Origin: Gambelia wislizenii
Taxonomy: Eukaryota > Chordata > Lepidosauria > Squamata > Crotaphytidae
NCBI GenBank assembly: GCA_030847615.1
Contig: JAUMIR010000004.1
Coordinates: 79,515,001 to 79,579,000, forward strand
DNA length: 64,000 nucleotides
Direction: 5' to 3'
The notes below the pieces were generated by a model. That model ran no database searches. It saw nothing but the letters and a program-made list of their open reading frames with translations, and was not told where the DNA came from. Made by a program: the position numbers and the translations under genes. The first letter of the stretch is position 1, and each line of letters begins with the position of its first letter. Positions 34,691 through 44,572 of the stretch are shown here, piece after piece.

Positions 34691-35215
34691 TCATACATTT
34701 TGTGTGTGTGCAGAAAACAGTGTTGTCTGTACAGAAATACTATTTTCTGCACAGAAAATACAGTTTACTATTCAAAAAATCCTGTATTTTGGGAATTATT
34801 CTGCACAAAATTCACATGTGACTTGGGAGATTTTCAGACAGCGTTTAACAGTGCCTACCGCGGGATGAGGTCCCGGGAGAGGAACGGTGCTCTTGCACGG
34901 CAGGGGGTCATTTTTGGACGACGCCGTCCCTCTTCCGGGATCCTTCGTTGCACGTCCGTGAAGCTTTGGAAGCGGCCACACCATATTTTAAGCACGGAAG
35001 TTGACCCCCTGCTGCACAAGAGCACCATTCCTCTCCCGGGACATCACCCCACAGTAGGCACTGTTAAACGCTGTCTGAAAATCTCCTTGGTTTGGGAGGG
35101 TTTTTTGCACAAAAGCATTTCTGCACAGGAAACAGATTTTTTTATGCACAAATAATATTTCTGAACAAGAAACAATTTTCTACCCACAAAATACTTTCTG
35201 CATAGAAAATGCCTG
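34691..35215. repeat. Degenerate TTCTGCACAGAA tandem repeat, split by a palindromic element
   Basis: Units around the palindrome TTCTGCACAGAA recur in 34700-34815 and again in 35100-35215, with many variants. The intervening 34826-35086 is a family-A element. Confidence 0.6.
34826..35086. mobile_element. Family-A palindromic element, asymmetric
   Basis: The two ends are GGAGATTTTCAGACAGCG and its exact inverse. The duplication TTG is perfect at 34823-34825 and 35087-35089. The arms share ACAGTGCCTAC, CCCGGGAGAGGAA and GCAGGGGGTCA blocks. The right arm lacks about 70 bp present in the left (containing CCGTGAAGCTTTGG, a block also found in the element at 44239). Non-coding, 261 bp. Confidence 0.85.
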
Positions 35216-35667
35216 GTTTTCAAGCATGCAGTACACTAAAGGAGTGTAAGGAAATATTTGGCTTTTCATATGTTTTGGACCAATTCCCAGAAGGCCCACC
35301 AGCATGGTCAATGGCAAGGAATTATGGTGTAGGGGTAGGTCAAAAGTTCCCCATCCCTCTTTTAAGAGCTACCATAGCCTTGGCAATCAAGCATCTATTT
35401 TTCAGTCTCACTATGGCTTTTTCCTCAAAGTGTTTCTGCAGTTTTTGTAACACTTTCAGACTGAATCCTGGAAAATACATTAGTAGTACAGCATGACCCA
35501 CAATTGGCTTTGATAGCTATGGACATGCACTCCAACACCATCTGGAGGCTGCATGATTCCCACCACTGTGTTAGTGTTGTAAAAAAATATCACCCACCCC
35601 TAATCCTGAGAAAAATTGTGTACCGATATTAAAAGCCTTTGTTTCTAATTACAGTATTATAAAAACA
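35216..35667. other. Unique, with a weak hAT-like relic near 35515-35575
   Basis: TGCACTCCAACACCATCTGGAGG resembles reptilian hAT palindromes. Nothing else is seen. Confidence 0.35.
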
Positions 35668-35928
35668 CAGTAGGACCTCCGTATCCACTGATTCATTATC
35701 CACTGATTCAATTATCCATGGGACACAAAACAGCACACCTACCATAGAATCTTCCTAGAAAATGTGTCCTCTCTAGCCATTTTCTGGGTCCTCCAAGGCA
35801 ACTCTATAGTGTTTTAAACCGGAAGACCCATTATTTTCAATGGTGTTTCCTACTATCCATAGTTTTTGGTATCCATGGGTCCCCCCAGAATCAATCCTCA
35901 GTGGATGCGGGGGTCCTACTGTAAACTT
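35668..35928. mobile_element. Tigger-like MITE
   Basis: CAGTAGGACCTCCGTATCCAC at the left matches, inverted, GATGCGGGGGTCCTACTGTA at the right. The same family as 56985-57242. The ends begin CAGT and are followed by A/TA, as expected for Tc1/mariner-type insertions. Confidence 0.75.
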
Positions 35929-36444
35929 ATTTTTGCAGACAAACACTGTAGTCCTAAGCACACCTAATCTACAAGGGAGTTTTACTGAACTCAGCAGGCA
36001 TACTTCCAAGTAGACCTGCAGTGTACCCTCGAATTGTTGTTTCTTCACCATTTTGTATGTAGTATCCTAGCTATGGTGATCATGTATTATATTAGTTCTC
36101 TAGATTTTATTGTTATTATATAGGAATGTAAGGAGAGCCATGCTGGATCAACCAAACGCCTACCCAATCCAACCTTCTATTTTCACAGTGACCAACCAAA
36201 TGCCCATAAACAGGACATGAGTGCAACAGCATCCTCCTGCATGGATTCTCCAGCAACTGGTATTGAGAGAAACACTGCCTCTGTTTTCATCTCTAACATC
36301 TGTGAGGAGAAATGAGAAGAGGTCAAGACCAGTTCTTAACCCAGTTCTTAAAATAAATCCATCCTCACATTGCCCCAAATTATTTTTATTGGTGAACACA
36401 TCCATGACAGTATATAATAAAGTATCATTTTTCAAACAAGATGT
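35929..36444. mobile_element. CR1/L3-like 3' region relic in unique sequence
   Basis: At 36125-36250 the text AGAGCCATGCTGGATCAACC ... CACAGTGACCAACCAAATGCC matches a widespread amniote LINE-derived repeat (GCTGGATCAGACCAA... CAGTGGCCAACCAGATGCC). Boundaries and clade are uncertain. Confidence 0.4.
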
Positions 36445-37090
36445 TTTATTTATCAGGGTGGAAACAGTCCTGATTAATCATCTGCTGTCTCACTTTTTCA
36501 GCTGCTTTTAACATATCACAATTTATCTCTCCTTGCTTTGCTTTGTCCTCAGCTTATTGCCTGGAGATTATCAGATGCAGGGGAATGGGCCAAAAATCGT
36601 GTTCCCAACTGCATCAGAAGATCACTACAAGAACAGAAAGGGTGGCCTTACCAGACACCCACGTCCTTCTGCCATTCTGGGGGCATAGCACTGCCACGGA
36701 CAAAGCTTCCCTTTTTCATTTACAGGGACACACTGCTAACGAAAAGAGATGCCTTACAGCCACGCTATGCCCCTGGAACACTGGAGGAGGAGGATGTCTG
36801 GTAAGGTCGCCCCTTCCTGTTCTCATCATGATCTTTTGATGTGGTTTTTGCTGCATATAATAATCTCCCCTGAGTTCAGAATGCAAAAGTACTGGTAGTT
36901 TGTACCCATTAACTCAGTCGGGGGGGGGGAGGTGGAATCTTGTTCTTCCCTGTAGTCTCAGGTAAAATCAAACTGCTGCATCCTCTTCTAGCTTGTGTGT
37001 TCTTCCTCATTAATAACTTCTGTCACCTTCAACACATTCTGATGTTGCTTGGCCACAGGTCTTCCAGTTTTCATCTCTGAAATGTTGAAA
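36445..37090 (+). repeat. Family-F repeat interrupted by a palindromic element
   Basis: 36445-36562 and 36869-37090 together match the uninterrupted copy at 52285-52640. Shared text includes CAGTCCTGATTAA, CAGCTGCTTTTAA, ATTAACTCAG and TCTCTGAAATGTTG. Confidence 0.6.
36563..36868. mobile_element. Family-C palindromic element (fold-back)
   Basis: The left end is GGAGATTATCAGATGCAG and the right end, inverted, is GGAGATTATTATATGCAG. The 3-bp duplication CCT is perfect (36560-36562 and 36869-36871). The two arms, about 140 bp each, pair through AAGATCACTACAAGAACAG, GACCTTACCAGACA and GGGGCATAGC blocks. The other copy is at 45513-47361 (split). Non-coding, 306 bp. Confidence 0.85.
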
Positions 37091-37329
37091 GATATGCATA
37101 CTTAAAAGATGCCAGCTTTATTGTTCTGTCTTTCCTACTGTGTCCAAGGCCACAGGCATATAGTTTTAGCCTTCCCAGACATATAATAGAACAGTTGGGG
37201 AAGACTACACATACCTGCCTATGTCATTCTTACAAATCTGGCATGGATCAAAGAATGGATCTGCTGCAGACATTACAGGTGGGGTGGGGGTGACATATGT
37301 AGTGAGATTTTTTTTTTTACTTACTTGCT
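37091..37329. other. Unassigned sequence
   Basis: Nothing is recognised. Confidence 0.35.
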
Positions 37330-37730
37330 TACTTAATTAATGTATTATTATCCCACCTTTCTCCTTATACAGAATCGAAAATGGGTTGCAAACATTTAAA
37401 ATTAGGTTACAGTTTAAAAAGTATTCATACAAAAATTTTAAAACAGTTAAATGATAGTTCAGTTAAAGAACATAAGATTAAAATAATATAATACACAATT
37501 AAAACATAGTTTTAAAAAAAACACAGATAAAAACATAAAAACTCCATCCCATTTAAAGTTATTTTTTCCAAATAATTTTTAAAGCAAAGGTCTGAATAAA
37601 CAGTTTTTTGCTGGGGGGGGGAGGATAAAGGGGGCCAGCCAAACTTCCCACAGGAGGGAATTCCATAACATGGCAGCAGCCTGTGATAATGGGCTCTCCC
37701 ATTATCTGGGCAGCACAGTCAACCAGGTAA
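37330..37730 (-). pseudogene. Old L2-like LINE 3' relic
   Basis: The 3' tail (TTATTATCCCACCTTTCTCC on the plus strand) is followed upstream by AT-rich UTR and a decayed 'LWNSLLWE' C-terminal segment near 37650. It is like 17725-18060 but much older. Confidence 0.5.
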
Positions 37731-37899
37731 GCAAAGGGTTAAGGATATATCAGGTTAAGTTACAATTTATGAGGCCAGGGTCAGGAGATAACTGACTAAT
37801 GAAGATGACTACCTGGAGGGAGCTTTGAGATGCTTCTATGAAGAGGTGATAAATACTGCCTTGGGCTCCATGAGGCAGGAGAAGAACAAAAACAGACAT

Positions 37900-39928
37900 C
37901 AAAGGGTGGGGGACTCTCATTCCAGCTAAGGGAGTGCTTGGTAGATAGATTTTGCCCTGCCTTGGCGGCCTGCGTTATGACATCGTTGTGTTGCAGGAAA
38001 CTCATATCTGTAATGAACAACAGTGGAGCCGGTGTCAGAGATTGTGGACACAAGGACCTTCTGTATGGTCATATGGGGAGTGTGGCAGTTGGGGAATAGG
38101 GGTACTGTTTAGGTCCAGGAACAATCTGACCATTGATTTCATGTTAGAAGTAGTTTTGGGGAGGTTGGTGGTGGTGGATTTTAGTATGGAGGAAAAGCAG
38201 AAAGATGGAAGAGTAGAAAAGAAAGCTTTCAGGCTGTGTGGGCTTTATGCTCCTGTAAAATATGCTGAACGGAAAAAGTTTTGGGGGCATTTAAAAAATC
38301 AGTGTAACACTCGACGGCATCTTATTATCGTAGGAGATTTCAATAACAGGGCAAGGATGATGGACAGGAGTGCTTACGCAGACCAGAAAGAGCGGACAAA
38401 GTTGTCCCTGCCCAAACCCCTGACAGCAGAAGAAAGAGAGTTGGAGTCTTTTCTAGAGAGGCAAGGTCTTAAGGATGCAGCTCTTGATGTGGAGAATGAG
38501 TTAGAATTTTTTCCTGTTTTTTGCAGAAAGGCTTTTGGTTCAGATTTTCCCCCAATGGAAGGAGTTTGATTTACTCATTATCACAAAACCTCAGCCAGCA
38601 GAATAGACCATGTGAGAACAGTGAAGGAAATGAAGGTGGAAAAGTGCACTGTTATGATCACTCCTTGGTCGGATCATGGGCTCTTGGCTGTAGAGTTCAG
38701 TATAGGTCAGGTTTACCCCAAAGGAAGACCTCTCTGGAGGTTGCGCCCTAAATTTTTGGAAGATGTGGCATATAAAGAGCGCATCGCCTCAGCACTAGCC
38801 CACAGCCTAACTCTTGCGGACATGTACAAGGATGATTTGTGCAGGTGGTGGGAACGTGTGAAACGCACAGTTCGGGCCACTAGCCGGGCCTACGAGACCA
38901 ACATTAATGGGAAACAGATTCAGGAGTATCATTTGGCCATTTATCATTTTTTGAAGTGTCATTATCGATTGAACCAAGGTGTTCCTTTTTCAGAACAAGA
39001 GCTTAACTGGGTGAAGGGAGTGATAGCAAGATTTTGCCAAAAGCAAAGACAAAACAGAAAGAGGAGTAAAAATTTCAGGACTCGAGGTGGTGTGGTTGAC
39101 GTGGATGAGTGGGCAGGCGCCTGGAGTCCAAGGGCTCCGATCGAATTAAACGGCTTGAGGGCCTCCGAGTCAGACCCTATTGTATTTAGACTAAGTGAGA
39201 TGCTGGATATCATGGAAGGATAGTACAGGCAGTTATATGCTCGGAAAAATATAGATATAGAAGAGATTAAGGGTTTTTTTCAAGCTTTTTCAGAGGACCA
39301 GATGGGCACCCTCTATAAGGGTCTGAGTCCAGAGGACAGGAAGAGGTTGGTCTCTCCTATAGAAGAACAAGAAGTTCATGAGGTCATAGTTCAAGGGAAG
39401 GGTAAGTCTGCCCCTGGCCCAGATGGCCTGAGTTGGAATTTTTATAAAGTTTACAGGAAGTGGATTGTTCCCCCTTTAACAACTTTGTTTAATTTTTTGT
39501 GGGATAATAATGAGCTCCCTGAGACATTTTATCAAGGGGTCCTGATTTTTTTCCCAAAGGAGGGTGATCCTACCCTCCCAAAAAACTGGCGCCCCATAGC
39601 TCTGACCAACGTAGACTACCGCATGTTGGCAAAAATACTGAACAATCGGCTGGCTAAGGTGGCTGATAAGATTGTGATGGAAGCACAGACCAGTGCTGTG
39701 CCAGGTAGGACTATGGTGGACTCTCTTTGTTTGTTTCGGGAAGTGTTCCGACTCAACAAGAAGGGAGCTTGGACTGGTCAAATCCTACAGGTCGACCAGA
39801 TGAAAGCTTTTGACAATGTAGATCATACGTTCCTATGGGAAGCTCTCAAGTGGAAAGGGGTGCCAGAGAGATTTATTGCTTTAGTTAAATTGTTTTATAG
39901 GGATGCATATAGCTATGGCTCGTCATTA
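37900..39928 (+). pseudogene. L1/Tx1-type LINE ORF2 (endonuclease and start of RT)
   Basis: The apurinic-type endonuclease spans 37952-38720: RYDIVVLQETHI with the catalytic Glu, IIVGDFN at about 38325-38345, and the terminal WSDH motif at about 38666-38677 (reached through a frameshift at about 38550). Then come a linker and the RT N-terminus: SAPGPDGLSWNFYK, LPKNWRPIALTNVDYRMLAK and the motif-A region QVDQMKAFDNVDH (about residues 163-175 of the ORF starting at 39302). A TAG at 39221-39223 interrupts the frame. The element stops abruptly at about 39926, before the RT active-site motif, where Ngaro sequence begins. The Tx1-like assignment is from motif style. Confidence 0.75.
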
Positions 39929-40756
39929 TGGGTTCTCACATTAAGGGAAAAGCAGAGGCAGCTAAGCCGCCCCGCAAAAAAGACCCTCGGCGTTTGGTGT
40001 GCTGGGAGTACAATGCAGGGAAATGCTTCTGAACTCGTTGTAAGTTTGAGCACTCCTGCGAATACGGCCTTGGGTCCCATCCCAGGTCCAGCTGCTCCCG
40101 CAGCTCTTCCTTGGCTCAGCCCTTTCAGGCAGGCCACCCTGCCTCCTCCGGTGGTAAGAAGTAGGCAGGGTCTGGAAGCAGCGCCGGGCCAGGTAGTAGC
40201 AAGTGACAGGGTTAGCACAGGGGAACTCCCTCGCGCCTTCACCCCCATCAGGCTCCAGGCCCTGCTCCCCCTCCTGGACCTATACCCCAATAGACAGGCG
40301 GCCGCCTACCTACGGGATGGTTTCTCCATGGGCTTTAGGATACCTGCTCAGGGACCTAGACAGGCATTTGTGTCGGGCAACCTTAAGTCGGCCGCTGAGC
40401 TGCCTGACATCGTGGCAGCAAAAATAGCCAAAGAATGTGCTGCAGGCAGGGTGGCGGGCCCCTTTACAGCTCGTCCCATGGATAACCTCCGAGTGTCCCC
40501 TCTTGGGGTAGTCCCTAAGAAGGCGCTGGGCGAGTTCCACCTCATTCACCACCTTTCTTATCCAAAAGGGGCATCCGTTAATGATGCCATCCCCCAGGAG
40601 CTTTGTTCCGTTCGTTATGTCACCTTTGATCAAGCAGTCAAATTGGTTCGGGCTTGTGGCCCTGGTGCCCTTATGGCGAAATGCGACATTCAGTCCGTTT
40701 TTCGGCTGCTACTGGTTCACCCAGAGGACCATTGCCTCTTGGGCTTCAAATTCTAG
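39302..40756 (+). pseudogene. Chimeric ORF: LINE RT fused to Ngaro Gag/RT
   Basis: 484 codons are open. About residues 1-208 are LINE reverse transcriptase. The remainder is Ngaro-derived: first a Gag region read out of its own frame, then in frame the N-terminal part of the Ngaro RT (GPFTARPMDNLRVSPLGVVPKK, FHLIHHLSYPKGASVNDAIP, LMAKCDIQSVFRLLLVHPED with the first catalytic Asp). It stops at a single TAG (40754-40756), and RT continues in the same frame at 40775. The fusion is most simply the accidental product of one element joining another. Confidence 0.75.
39961..40060 (+). pseudogene. Ngaro Gag zinc-finger remnant
   Basis: In the frame of position 40000 the reading is KKDPRRLVCWEYNAGKC, then F, a TGA (40030-40032), and TRCKFEHSCEYG. 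The spacing C-x7-C-x4-C-x3-H is a CCCH-type finger found in Gag-like proteins of DIRS/Ngaro elements. The surrounding KPPRKK is basic. The stop inactivates it, and this frame is distinct from that of RT. Confidence 0.6.
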
Positions 40757-40774
40757 GGGCTCTGGTACTATGAC

Positions 40775-41827
40775 ATGGCTCTCCCCATGGGTTGCTCTAT
40801 CAGCTGCGTTGCCTTCGAAACCTTTAGCACATTCTTGGAGTGGGCGCTTCGCTGGAGGACCGGCTCCTCCTTCGTCATCCACTACCTAGATGACTTCCTC
40901 ATGGTCAGGGCTGTGGGGGGGCAGGAATGTGGGTCTCTACTTCTATCTTTCCAGGAGCTGGCTCAGGAACTGGGGGTCCCACTAGCGCCTGATAAGATGA
41001 TGGGGCCTTCCAGCACCATGACCTATTTGGGGATCACGCTGGATTCCGTGGCCGGAACATCTCGCTTTCCGGAAGACAAGCTGCAGGGAATTAGGCAGTG
41101 CCTTCAACTCTTCCTGTCCAAGGAGAAGGTCACGCTGCGGCAGGTCCAATTGCTGCTGGGCCACCTCAACTTTGCTTGCAGAGTAGTTGCGCCGGGCCGG
41201 GCCTTCTGCAGTCGGCTGGCCAAGATCATGACAGGCGTCCAGTCCCCTCGGCACCATATTCGGCTTACAAAGGGAGTCAAGGAGGATCTCAGGGTCTGGC
41301 TTAGGTTCTTGGAGGGGTACAATGGGGTCACTTTCTGGCAGGAGGAGACCACCATTGGGACGGGGCTTCAGGTTCAGTCAGACGCCGCAGGGGGGGTTGG
41401 GTTTGGAATATTTTACAATGGGCACTGGTGTGCCCAGCCCTGGCCTCCTACTTGGAGGGAGTCTGATGTTATACGGGACCTAACGTTTCTTGAGTTTTTT
41501 CCCATTTTAGTAGCAGTGCACCTGTGGAAAGACGAGTTCCGGGACAGGCGGGTTTGCTTCTGGTGTGACAACCAGGCAGTGGTCCGGATCATTAACAAGC
41601 AGTCCTCTAAATCTGACAGAGTCATGCGGCTCGTCAGGGAATTCGTACTCGTCTGTTTGGAAGCTAACATCTCTTTCACAGCACGCCATGTACCAGGGGT
41701 GGATAATGAAATCGCTGATGCCTTGACTCAGTTCCAGGACGAGAGATGCAGGAAGGTGGCTTCAGAAGCAGATGCGACACCAGTCATCTTCCCGCTAGAG
41801 CTCTGGCACCTTGGGAAGGAATGGTGA
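40775..41827 (+). pseudogene. Ngaro reverse transcriptase C-terminus and RNase H
   Basis: 350 codons. The RT active site is YLDD at residues 37-40 (HYLDDFLMV), preceded by LPMGCSISCVAFE. The RT connection carries TYLGITLD (about 83-90). RNase H follows with Asp203 (QSDAAGG), Glu240 (TFLEFFPIL), Asp265 (WCDNQAVV) and a terminal RHVPGVDNEIADAL. All are at normal family spacing. It is separated from the upstream RT half only by the TAG at 40754. Confidence 0.85.
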
Positions 41828-41829
41828 TC

Positions 41830-42719
41830 CAGGGGGTATTCTGCTCTTTGGCACCTTTCACCCGGGCCAGTTACTCTAGGGCGGTGTGGCAGTTCTTCAG
41901 CTTCAGACAGCAACAGGGCTACAGCAGCTTCTGGCCATCCACCGAATGGGAAGTCCTCCACTACATGGCGGCATTAAAAGACAGAGGTTTGGCACCAAGG
42001 TCCATTTCACTCCACTTGGCGGCCATCTCCTTCTTCAGCAGAACCGCCAGACATCCTGACCCTGTGCATCTTTCTCGTTTGGAAGGCTGTTGAAGGATGG
42101 CGTCGTATGGCTGGATCTAGGCGGGACTTCTGTAGACCAATCTCCTTTGCATTGCTGGGCCGTCTGCTGGCTTTGCTTACGGCGGTGTGTCAGTCCAGGT
42201 TTGAGGTACAGCTCTTCCAGGCAGCCTTTGCCTTCTTTGCGGCTCTGCGAATAGGAGAGCTGGTCTGCGCGTCCCGGGCCGATCGCTCACATCGGGCCCT
42301 CTAGTGGGAGGATGTCGAGCTGCGTGACGGGGTCCTGCACGTGCGGATTCGGCAGTCCAAGACCGATCAATGGGGCCAGCGGGCCCACCTTCTCCTGCGG
42401 AAGCTCAACGACTCTTCTGCTTGCCCCGTGCACCTCTTGATACGCTACCTCAAGCATCATCCAAACATTCAAGGCCCGCTCTTCATCCACGAGGACTCCC
42501 CCACTGACACACTTCCAGTTTGTCTCTGTGTTGTGGATGGCCTTGCGGCAACTGGGATACCCTGATAAGGACTTTGGCAGTCATTCATTCCGCATCGGTG
42601 CAGCCACCACAGCGGCAATGGAAGGCTTGGCTGCACCATCCATCCAGCAACTGGGCAGATGGCGCTCCAGGGCATTCACCGCCTACATCTGCCCGGAACT
42701 CGACTTTTCTCCCAGTTAG
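41830..42719 (+). pseudogene. Ngaro tyrosine recombinase, frameshifted
   Basis: This recombinase would integrate the circular cDNA. Frame 1 (to 42093) gives the N-terminal SAM-like domain (LAPFTRASYSRAVWQF, SISLHLAAISFF). A frameshift leads to FFAALRIGELVCASRAD, containing the first catalytic Arg (ALRIGEL). After a TAG at 42302 the same frame gives VRIRQSKTDQWGQ (beta-hairpin Lys). Another shift near 42530 leads to HSFRIGAATTAA, LGRWRSRAFTAYI: the H-x-x-R, W/H and nucleophilic Tyr. All catalytic positions are visible, but at least three lesions separate them. Confidence 0.8.
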
Positions 42720-42817
42720 GTCCCCATCAGGCTCTCTCAGGTAGAAGGTGGTTCGGTTGGGTGATATCTGCTGGGTTGGTGGAAGCCGAGCAACGGGTGG
42801 GTTGCTCGGCTTTGGTG

Positions 42818-43309
42818 GCGGTTGGCATGGGTCATGGCACGTCTTCTAGGTAAAAGGGGGGATCTCAAGAGGTGGTGGCAGTCCAGGCCTTGGTCTCGCC
42901 CTGGTTTCCTCCCCCCCTTTTGAGCTCCCATTAGGGGACCATGGCACGTGATCGGTCACCTGAGCGAGACACGTGACCTGGCCACTCGCAGGGCTGGCCA
43001 CATGTTTCCAGTCACGTGTTTCCGGTCACGGTTTTCCGGTCACGTGTTTCCGATCATGGGTTCCCGGTCACGGGTTTTCGGTCACGTGACCGAGTTGCCG
43101 GCCCTGTTTTGGCATAACCCATGCCCAAGCCAACCTCAAGCAAATATCACCATAACCAAAAGCTATGGCCGTTTCCACCAACACCTTCTAATGACCATCA
43201 CCTTACAATGTAATTTTCCATCTTTGTATTAAACTTATGTTGTGCATGTATCTCGTGTTGCTTTATTGGTCTTGAGGGGAAGGGGAGGGTACCCCACTCA
43301 GCCCACAAG
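42818..43309 (+). repeat. Ngaro split direct repeat B1
   Basis: About 90% identical by eye to 43732-44183, from GCATGGGT to AGGGTACCCC. It contains a tandem array (about 43005-43095) of roughly 14-bp units of the type TTTCCGGTCACGTG. Near the 3' end there is TTTGTATTAAACTTA, a possible polyadenylation region. Confidence 0.85.
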
Positions 43310-43731
43310 CCGGTTGCCCGGTACTTACCTGGGTGGCTGCTTTGCGGCTGGTGGCCTCCCCGGCCCGCTGCGACCATATGGCAGGCATGGGCGCTGCCAT
43401 GCCTGCCAGCCTCCTCTCTCCCCAGCCTGCATCTTGTGGCTGGGGAAGAGGATCGAAATTGGACCAATCAGGGGAGGGCTCCCCTTCTCTGATTGGCCAG
43501 ACTGCGCTCCCTCCAGCCAATCAGGCCGGCCACTCTCGGAGGCCTCTGATTGGCTGGTAGACGGGGCCAGTCCTCTACAGGGTCCAGCAGCCGGGGATTT
43601 ATTCCCGGCCCCTTGCCGGGCCCTGCCAGTTGGCTCTTGCGAGCCGAAGACCCACCCACCTTCCCTCTTTGGAATTGTATGTATTATCACTCTTGCCTTT
43701 TCTTTTTTCCTGTCACAGCTTTCTATAGACA
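43310..43731 (+). repeat. Ngaro internal segment A2
   Basis: GC-rich spacer between B1 and B2 (starts CCGGTTGCCCGG). In intact Ngaro elements this duplicates the 5' terminal A1. No second copy exists in the window, so A1 has been lost. Overlapping ORFs on both strands here are GC-driven shadows. Confidence 0.65.
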
Positions 43732-44183
43732 GCGGTGGGCATGGGTTATGGCACGTCTTCTAGGTAAAAGGGGGGGTCTCGGGAGATGGCGGCAGACCAG
43801 GCCTTGGTCTCGCCCTGGTGTCCTGCCCCCCCCTTTGGAGCTTCCATTAGGGGACTATGGCACATGATCGGTCACCTGAGCGAGACACGTGACATGGCCA
43901 CTCACGGGGCTGGCTACGGGTTTCCGGTCACGGGTTTCCGGTCACGGGTTTCTGGTCACGTGACCGAGTTGCAGGCCCTGTTTTGGCATAACCCATGCCC
44001 AAGTCAACCTCAAGCAAATATCACCATAACCGAAAGCTGTGGCCATTTCTGCCAACACCTTCTAATGACCATCACCTTACAATGTAATTTTCCATCTTTG
44101 TATTAAACTTACGTTGTGCATTTATCTCGTGTTGCTTTATTGGTCTCGAGGGGAAGGGGAGGGTACCCCATTCAGCCCGCAAG
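43732..44183 (+). repeat. Ngaro split direct repeat B2 (right end)
   Basis: Partner of B1. It has only about three of the CACGTG-type units (43918-43965), where B1 has about six. Similarity ends at 44183, which marks the right end of the element. Confidence 0.85.
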
Positions 44184-44238
44184 TAGGTCCACAATGTGTC
44201 CTGCAACATGGATGGCACCAGACACTACTTGGGACATA

Positions 44239-44569
44239 GGAGATTTTCAGACACGGAAAAATCGTCCCTTGCCGCGCGAGCAGCCTCCCGAAACTGCTGC
44301 GCGGCAAGGGTCTTTTTCGGACCGCGCTGTGCCTGTTGCGAAGCCGTCCGTGTCACTTCCGTGAAGCTTGGGACGGCTCCGCGTCATATTTCAATCACGG
44401 GCAGCCTCCGTGCTTGAAATATGACGCGGAGCCGTCCCAAGCTTCACGGAAGTGACACGGACGGCTTCGCAACAGGCACAGCGCGGTCCGAAAAAGACCC
44501 TTGCCGCGCAGCAGTTTCGGGAGGCTGCTCGCGCGGCAAGGGACGATTTTTCCGTGTCTGAAAATCTCC
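44239..44569. mobile_element. Family-A palindromic element with near-identical arms
   Basis: 331 bp. The left arm (44239 to about 44400) and the right arm (about 44406-44569) are reverse complements with essentially one mismatch by eye. The ends are GGAGATTTTCAGACACGG. The duplication ATA is perfect (44236-44238, 44570-44572). Each arm has its own hairpin: CCTTGCCGCGC ... GCGCGGCAAGG. Very GC-rich against an AT-rich background. Non-coding; a long perfect palindrome of this kind is unstable and so probably young. Confidence 0.95.
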
Positions 44570-44572
44570 ATA

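Larger units (their letters stand above)
39930..44183 (+). mobile_element. Ngaro-type (DIRS order) tyrosine-recombinase retrotransposon, 5'-incomplete
   Basis: Layout: Gag remnant (about 39940-40250), RT-RNase H (about 40330-41740), tyrosine recombinase (about 41830-42719), then repeat B1 (42818-43309), spacer A2 (43310-43731) and repeat B2 (43732-44183). Nested 'split direct repeats' A1-ORFs-B1-A2-B2 are the hallmark of Ngaro. The A1 copy expected at the 5' end is absent. No methyltransferase domain lies between RNase H and recombinase, consistent with Ngaro and not DIRS1. Integration is through a circular intermediate, so no target duplication is expected. Confidence 0.8.

Noticed and set aside
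43242..43763. 173-codon plus-strand ORF and several overlapping ORFs on both strands
   Set aside because: They lie in the GC-rich non-coding A2/B1 repeats of Ngaro, where stop codons are rare in every frame.
42818..44183. A pair of LTRs
   Set aside because: The repeats are direct but both lie 3' of the ORFs with a spacer between, which is the Ngaro split-repeat layout and not LTR-ORF-LTR.
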